Shown one piece after another: positions 58,901-64,000 of a stretch of 64,000 nucleotides of DNA. A program made the position numbers and the translations under genes. The first letter of the stretch is position 1. Every line of letters starts with the position of its first letter. Under the pieces are notes generated by a model. That model was not told the DNA's origin. It ran no database searches and was given only the letters and a program-made list of their open reading frames with translations. Origin of the DNA: Hirudinaria manillensis (lineage: Eukaryota > Annelida > Clitellata > Hirudinida > Hirudinidae); contig CM067531.1 in NCBI GenBank assembly GCA_034509925.1, positions 9,693,819-9,757,818 on the forward strand. The letters run 5' to 3'.

Positions 58901-61900
58901 GTTATATGATGGGTGGTGTAATATCAACCGAGCAATTGGCTGTGGCATTGTTATCAACTCGATGTTACTAAAATATTATTACTATAACTGCAAGAGTCCA
59001 ATTGGCCTGATAATCTAAAAGCTACTTTGAAGAAAGGCAGACTGCATGCAAAAAAGACTTTCTAATAAATTATTAAATAATTTTTAATCTTTTTTTAATT
59101 CAATTTAATTCAATAAACATTCAATTCAACCACATTTTGACTTAAATCTCCCAAGTGAACTTGCCCTTTCTTATAGAATTGCTAACAACAACAACAACAA
59201 CGACGACGACAATAACAACAGCAGCCAAAGCAGCAGCAGAAACAACAACAACAACAACAAAGCTATGATAAGAAACGTTACGCAACCTGTCATAAACAAA
59301 CTTGATGTTCTGCTGGTCATCGATGTTTTCATTATCCTCAACTTCCAAAATGATCCACGAGAGTCTGTACGGCCACTGTTCCGTCAAGTTGATCCAAGAT
59401 GCCAACTTGTACCAGTTGAACTCAATGTTCAGTGCTCTCAGAAGACGTCCTAGGAATTGGAAGAATTGAATGACAATAATTCAATATTAATAATAAAAGC
59501 AATTATAATTATAATTTTATTGGATATTATAATTTTAGATGTAATTATTACAAGAATGAGAGTGTCGTTATTATACTTCTGTCTGAAACCAAAACCATCT
59601 GGACCAGAATGAGTTTTGAACTCTTGAAACTCAAAGCTAATGCATTGTTCACAAAGACTTTACAAACTCCGTATATAAGTCTCTATAAGCAAGCAGCACC
59701 TTCTCAGTGCAGTGCTGTACAAATGGATTGACAAATACCTCATTGGAAATTGTGAGCAAAAGTAAAATGAATGCCAGACTTGTGGCCAGAACATTTATTT
59801 TCAAGTAGCAATAGCTATAATTAATAATTACTCAAAGTTTAAGTATCATTACCAAGTTTTGCATTACTGATGCCCAAATGCCAATACCAATACGAGCACT
59901 TGTTACCCATTATGATATCCACCAAAGAAAACAATCAATATTAGTACCAGTATTTCAGATTCAGGTACTAATACCCAGCATCCAGTACTGCAAGTCTGGT
60001 AAGCACAGCAAGTACATTCACATCAGAATAAAATAAATAATCAGATAAAACCTGTGACGGCCAGTATGTTCATGAGTCTCTTCATGCTCCTCGGATTTAC
60101 GTCGCTGAAGTAGGACGCCTTGCCGAGCGACTTCGACAAGTCGTAGAACGACGGCTGCCTGAGCAGAGTTGTGCTGTTTGACAGGGCGTTGTTGATCGAC
60201 AACTTCCTCCTCCTTCCCTGTTTGCCCTTGCCGACCTCCGTCAAGGACAGGTAAGAGGCGCCAGATATCTGCGATTCTTGTCTCTTTGTTGGGATCAAAA
60301 AACAATAAATAAAAATAAAGTCAAAAATATCTGCTATATATATATATATATAATAATAAAACTATATAATAATAATAATAAAAATATATAATAAATAAAA
60401 TATACATAAACATATATAATACAGAAAAATATCTTAAAACTGAACTAAAAGTTTAGAAAGGCCTTCGAACTGACGTGGCAGTTGAATGCGACGGCGTGCG
60501 CGTCGACGCTCTGCTGTCCGACGTCAAACCTGGCGACATTCTTCTGGTAGGGTTTCGGCAGACACTGACTCTGAATGAAGAAGGGCAGTTGGACGATGTT
60601 CCTCAGGTAGTCGTGGCCATTGATGCTGGTGTCCCTGAACTGGCTGGATGTTTTCGTAGAGAGAGAGAGAGAAAGAAAGAGAAGCATTTTTTAAAATTAT
60701 TATTATTATATTAATATTATTATAATAATTATCCAATAATAATAATAATTATTATTATTATTATTACTACTACTACTAATTATTATTAACTATTTAACTG
60801 TAATTATAACTATTTAAATATAACTAATAATTATAACTATTTCTACAACAATTAAACTACGATTAAAGAACAATTTGTGTAGACTTGAAACCAGCTGCGA
60901 CTTGATCGATAGTGACAAATTAAAAATCAATCCATCCATCCATCAATCAGTCATCATCATCATCATCCCCACTATCATCATCACCACCACCATCATCATC
61001 ATTCAATCGATCGAGTAAGCGACTAAGCACCTGTTGATGTTGTGCTCGATGCCCTTGATGATGATGTGCGGATCCACGGCCAGGACCGTCACGAACGGCG
61101 AGTTGGAGTCGCCGAAGAGGACGTGAACGAGGTCAAGGACGTTCAGCAGTTTGTCCTGCTCGCAGCTGTCCAATCCGTCCACTACCACCACCATCCTCGT
61201 GTGGTTCCCCGTGAAGGAGTCCATGGTTCGAACCATCCACCCTATCAGGTCCACCTGGTGAGTGGGTGAGTGAGTGGGTGAGTGAGTGAGTGAGTGAGTG
61301 AGTGAGTGAGTGAGTGAGTGAGTGAGTGAGTGAGTGAGTGAGTGAGTGAGTGAGTGAGTGAGTGAGTGAGTGAGTGAGTGAGTGAGTGAGTGAGTGAGTG
61401 AGTGAGTGAGTGAGTGAGTGAAGTTTAGGATTAATGATGCTGGATAGACTTTGGAATGATACCACAAGAAGTTTTTTTTGTTTTTTTTAATTAATTAATT
61501 TTTAAGTTTTTAATTATTTAATCAGGAGAAAAATCATCTATAATGGAACTTCTTAAAAACTACTACAAAAACTTATTGCAATAAAATTTAAAAACAAAAT
61601 CACGACAACATTTTAAAAATTATAAATAGAAAACTCTAATAAATTAGAAAACACAACAACAACAATATATCACCATTAAAATAAATAAATAAATCAATCA
61701 ATAAATAAATAAAAATCCGACCTCTTTCTTGAGAATGTGAACCACGGAATCCAGCTTGTTGACCTCCGGCATGGCCTTGGACGAAATCTTCTGGATCTGC
61801 TTCCTGGTAGGAACCACGAGGCTGGCCACGACCTTGTACCAGGTGTAGAAGTTCATGAGTATCGCAGATCCTACGACGACGACGACGACGATGACGACGC

Positions 61901-62412
61901 TGTTCGTCACGACGGACGTCCGAGTCGAGAAGGATCCGTCGAATCCGAAGACGAAGAGGAGCGAGGCCGCCACGAAGGATTTGACGACGACGAGGAGGAC
62001 GATGACGAAGTGCGGGATGCAGCACAGACGCTTGTACTTGCCGTGCTCAGCAACTGAAATCAATTTTTTTTCGTGATTATTATTATTAAATTATTATAAA
62101 TATTAATATAATAACATTAAAATTATTATTAATGTTTCTATTGACATTCAGAGATCTACGATAAGCTAGCTATCATAAGAATCTGAATGGTTAGTCATCA
62201 TTATTATAATTATATTATTATTATTTAACTATAATAACACTGTAATTGTTAATATATATATATAATATTAATATTAAAATCTGTACTATTATTCATAGAC
62301 CTGTAATAAGTTAGCTATGATTTGCTTTCAGTAAACATGTTAGCATCAGTTAGAAACCTGGATGATTTCCAATACATTGACTTGAGCATCATCAAATAAT
62401 GCTCAAGATTGA

Positions 62413-62480
<68 letters not shown>

Positions 62481-64000
62481 TAATGATAATAATGATAATA
62501 ATAATAATAAATCTTGCATATTTTATGATAATGACCTTTCTTGGGCTTGAATATTCTGTAGAGACGCGTGGTGACAATGCCGTACCTGTTCTCCAGGGCA
62601 TCGCAGAGCGTCCCGATGATGGATATGATCGTCTTTTCACCCATTATGGTGTTCAGTCGGACACTTTCCGTGAATATGAATCTGGACGTGAATATTCATT
62701 ATTAGGGAGGAGTTTCGAATTTTAAAAACCTTTGTTATGAATATGCATGAAGGAATTGTTTTTTGAAATTTTTATTATAAATCTGGATGATGGATTGTCT
62801 TAAAACTTTTAATTTACTGTTATTGGTTGATCATCATCATCATCATCACCATCATCGTCGTCGTCGTTATCATCATCATTACTACTACCTTATTGGTGAG
62901 GTGTCCCTGTTCCTCTGCTCAGGGACATTGCAAAAGATGAGCTTCAACAGCAACGTGGCGAACTGCGTCTGCTTCGCCAAATAATTTCCGACGTTTGCCG
63001 CCACAGACCATCCTCGTCTGCTCGATCCGTACCAGATGAGAACTAAAAGTGAATTCCAATGATTAAAAGGTCAACCTCGGGTCAGGATTTTTATCGTTTG
63101 TCAACAAATCCTGTTTTTCCTTTATTGCTACAAAATAGATTTTTGTTTAGAATTACAAAGCTAAGCTAAGCTTAAAGTTATCGGGAATTCAAGCAATTAA
63201 ATTTAAGGATGAAAGCAAATATTATAATAAATTATAATCGAAATATGATAATTTATTATAAATATAGCCAAATATTTTAAGTAAAATAACAATAATAATA
63301 ATTTAAATAATTAACTCCAAAATTGAATCCATAAACATAGATCAGACAAAAACAGCACAAATCACCATAGAAGATCATCATCAGCACCAACAGCGACCCC
63401 CCGACCCCGAGACCGACGGACCAGTGGAGGGAGACCCCGAACGCGAAGCCGACGACGAGCGACAGAAGGAACGACACGAAGAAGTGGAGGAAACCAAAGT
63501 GAAACTTTTGGATTCCACCGAGGTCGGTATAAGCTTCCATTTCCTCTGAAATGACAAACGGTTGTTGTTGATGTTGTTGTTACTGTTGTTGTTGATGTTA
63601 CTGTTGTTAATGTTGTTGCAAGAAATCTTGATCGATCATCCCAAACAAAGGCTATTAAGAATTACAACCGAATGGATGGGACATGGAATAGTCAATGCAA
63701 CAACAACAACAACAACACTTTAAGTGTTGACAGACACGAAGAATCTGATTTTCTATTGAACTACTCTTAAAACATATCCAAATAACAGCACAAATAGGAA
63801 CACAAACGATTAATAAATTAACGACTTAATAAATTATAAATGAGCAACATCATCATCACAACCAATTCTCTGAACCTCTGAGCCTCTTGATCATGGACGA
63901 CTTGCCACTACCCCACCTGGCAAACAGGCCGACCGTGATGGGGGTCCTCAAGGAGGGTTCGCTGAGTACGTCCGCGATCGTGGCGCTGTACAACTCGTAG
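55968..64000 (-). CDS. KIDINS220: Kidins220/ARMS scaffold protein, C-terminal part (5' end beyond window)
   Basis: Exons in transcript order: 63876-64000 (cut by the edge), 63366-63545, 62889-63042, 62536-62681, 61722-62053, 61031-61254, 60475-60634, 60052-60283, 59287-59449, 58472-58789, 58033-58171, 57289-57801, 56889-57079, 56439-56706, 56261-56356, 55968-56084; 1118 aa visible. This is a membrane scaffold for neurotrophin and other receptors. A KAP-family P-loop domain starts with Walker A RWGSGKS and has Walker [15 protein letters not shown]. Four hydrophobic helices interrupt it, in exons 63366-63545 and 61722-62053. [25 protein letters not shown] and [10 protein letters not shown] are family signatures. 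A SAM-like region follows (exon 57289-57801), then a polyQ/H run, acidic Ser-rich tail and a C-terminal DDDIL that resembles a PDZ ligand. Ankyrin repeats lie outside the window. The start of exon 60052-60283 and the donor at 56261 are the least certain boundaries. Confidence 0.94.
61255..61421. repeat. (GTGA)n array at a Kidins220 3' splice site
   Basis: About 40 GTGA/GTGG units on the plus strand, equal to TCAC on the transcript strand. The array abuts the acceptor CTCACCAG of exon 61031-61254 with no unique spacer, so the repeat itself supplies the pyrimidine-containing tract. Confidence 0.95.
62417..62475. repeat. (AAT)n microsatellite in a Kidins220 intron
   Basis: About 20 perfect AAT triplets followed by interrupted ones to 62510, close to the donor of exon 62536-62681. 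Confidence 0.9.

Overview
This is a eukaryotic, metazoan window. The genes are split into many short exons with GT-AG introns. The AT-rich background is crowded with trinucleotide microsatellites (AAT, ATC/GAT, CAA) and tetranucleotide ones (GAGT/TCAC, ATCA). The proteins are clear orthologues of conserved animal genes, with a spiralian or annelid flavour; a leech such as Helobdella would fit. That taxonomic guess rests on general style and conservation, not on a database match. I see no bacterial, viral or CRISPR features and no rRNA or convincing tRNA.

Layout. (1) 1-2.2 kb: AT-rich DNA downstream of Pax6. (2) 2.17-7.46 kb, minus: Pax6, nine exons recovered, including a 30-nt microexon. The paired domain, homeodomain and PST/C-terminal tail are complete, but the initiator exon is not certain. 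(3) 7.5-20.8 kb: a 13-kb gene-poor, microsatellite-rich stretch that is probably the 5' regulatory domain and upstream introns of Pax6. It carries two X-box palindromes, a repeated dyad motif and one candidate acidic exon. (4) 20.80-22.91 kb, minus: TDRD3-like gene (OB-fold plus UBA, no Tudor domain). (5) 23.57-27.10 kb, plus: SCPEP1-like serine carboxypeptidase with an intact catalytic triad. (6) 27.63-36.45 kb, plus: SEL1L3-like type I membrane protein, 24 exons. (7) 38.09-41.76 kb, minus: BTB-BACK-kelch protein. (8) 42.49-51.60 kb, plus: tubulin-folding cofactor D (TBCD), 33 exons, with one apparent single-base frameshift. (9) 52.11-54.72 kb, plus: TMEM164. (10) 55.97-64.00 kb, minus: Kidins220/ARMS, running off the right edge inside its KAP P-loop domain; the ankyrin repeats lie outside the window.

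I built the gene models by hand: AG/GT boundaries were chosen so that codon phase and family conservation agreed across every junction. Reading-frame arithmetic closes for TDRD3 (295 aa), SCPEP1 (451 aa), SEL1L3 (1058 aa), the kelch gene (675 aa, only if one GC-AG intron is accepted), TMEM164 (287 aa) and the visible part of Kidins220 (1118 aa). TBCD comes out one base too long.

The genes are not an operon and do not form one pathway. Pax6 is a developmental transcription factor with a large surrounding non-coding domain. The others are housekeeping or signalling genes, two pairs of which are divergent and may share promoters (TDRD3/SCPEP1 and kelch/TBCD). I found no wholly new system. The best leads are the Pax6 microexon, the dyad motif repeated upstream of Pax6, the Tudor-less TDRD3, the two GC-AG introns, two tandem duplications in TBCD (one copying a splice donor), and a TCAC microsatellite serving as the 3' splice-site tract of a Kidins220 intron.
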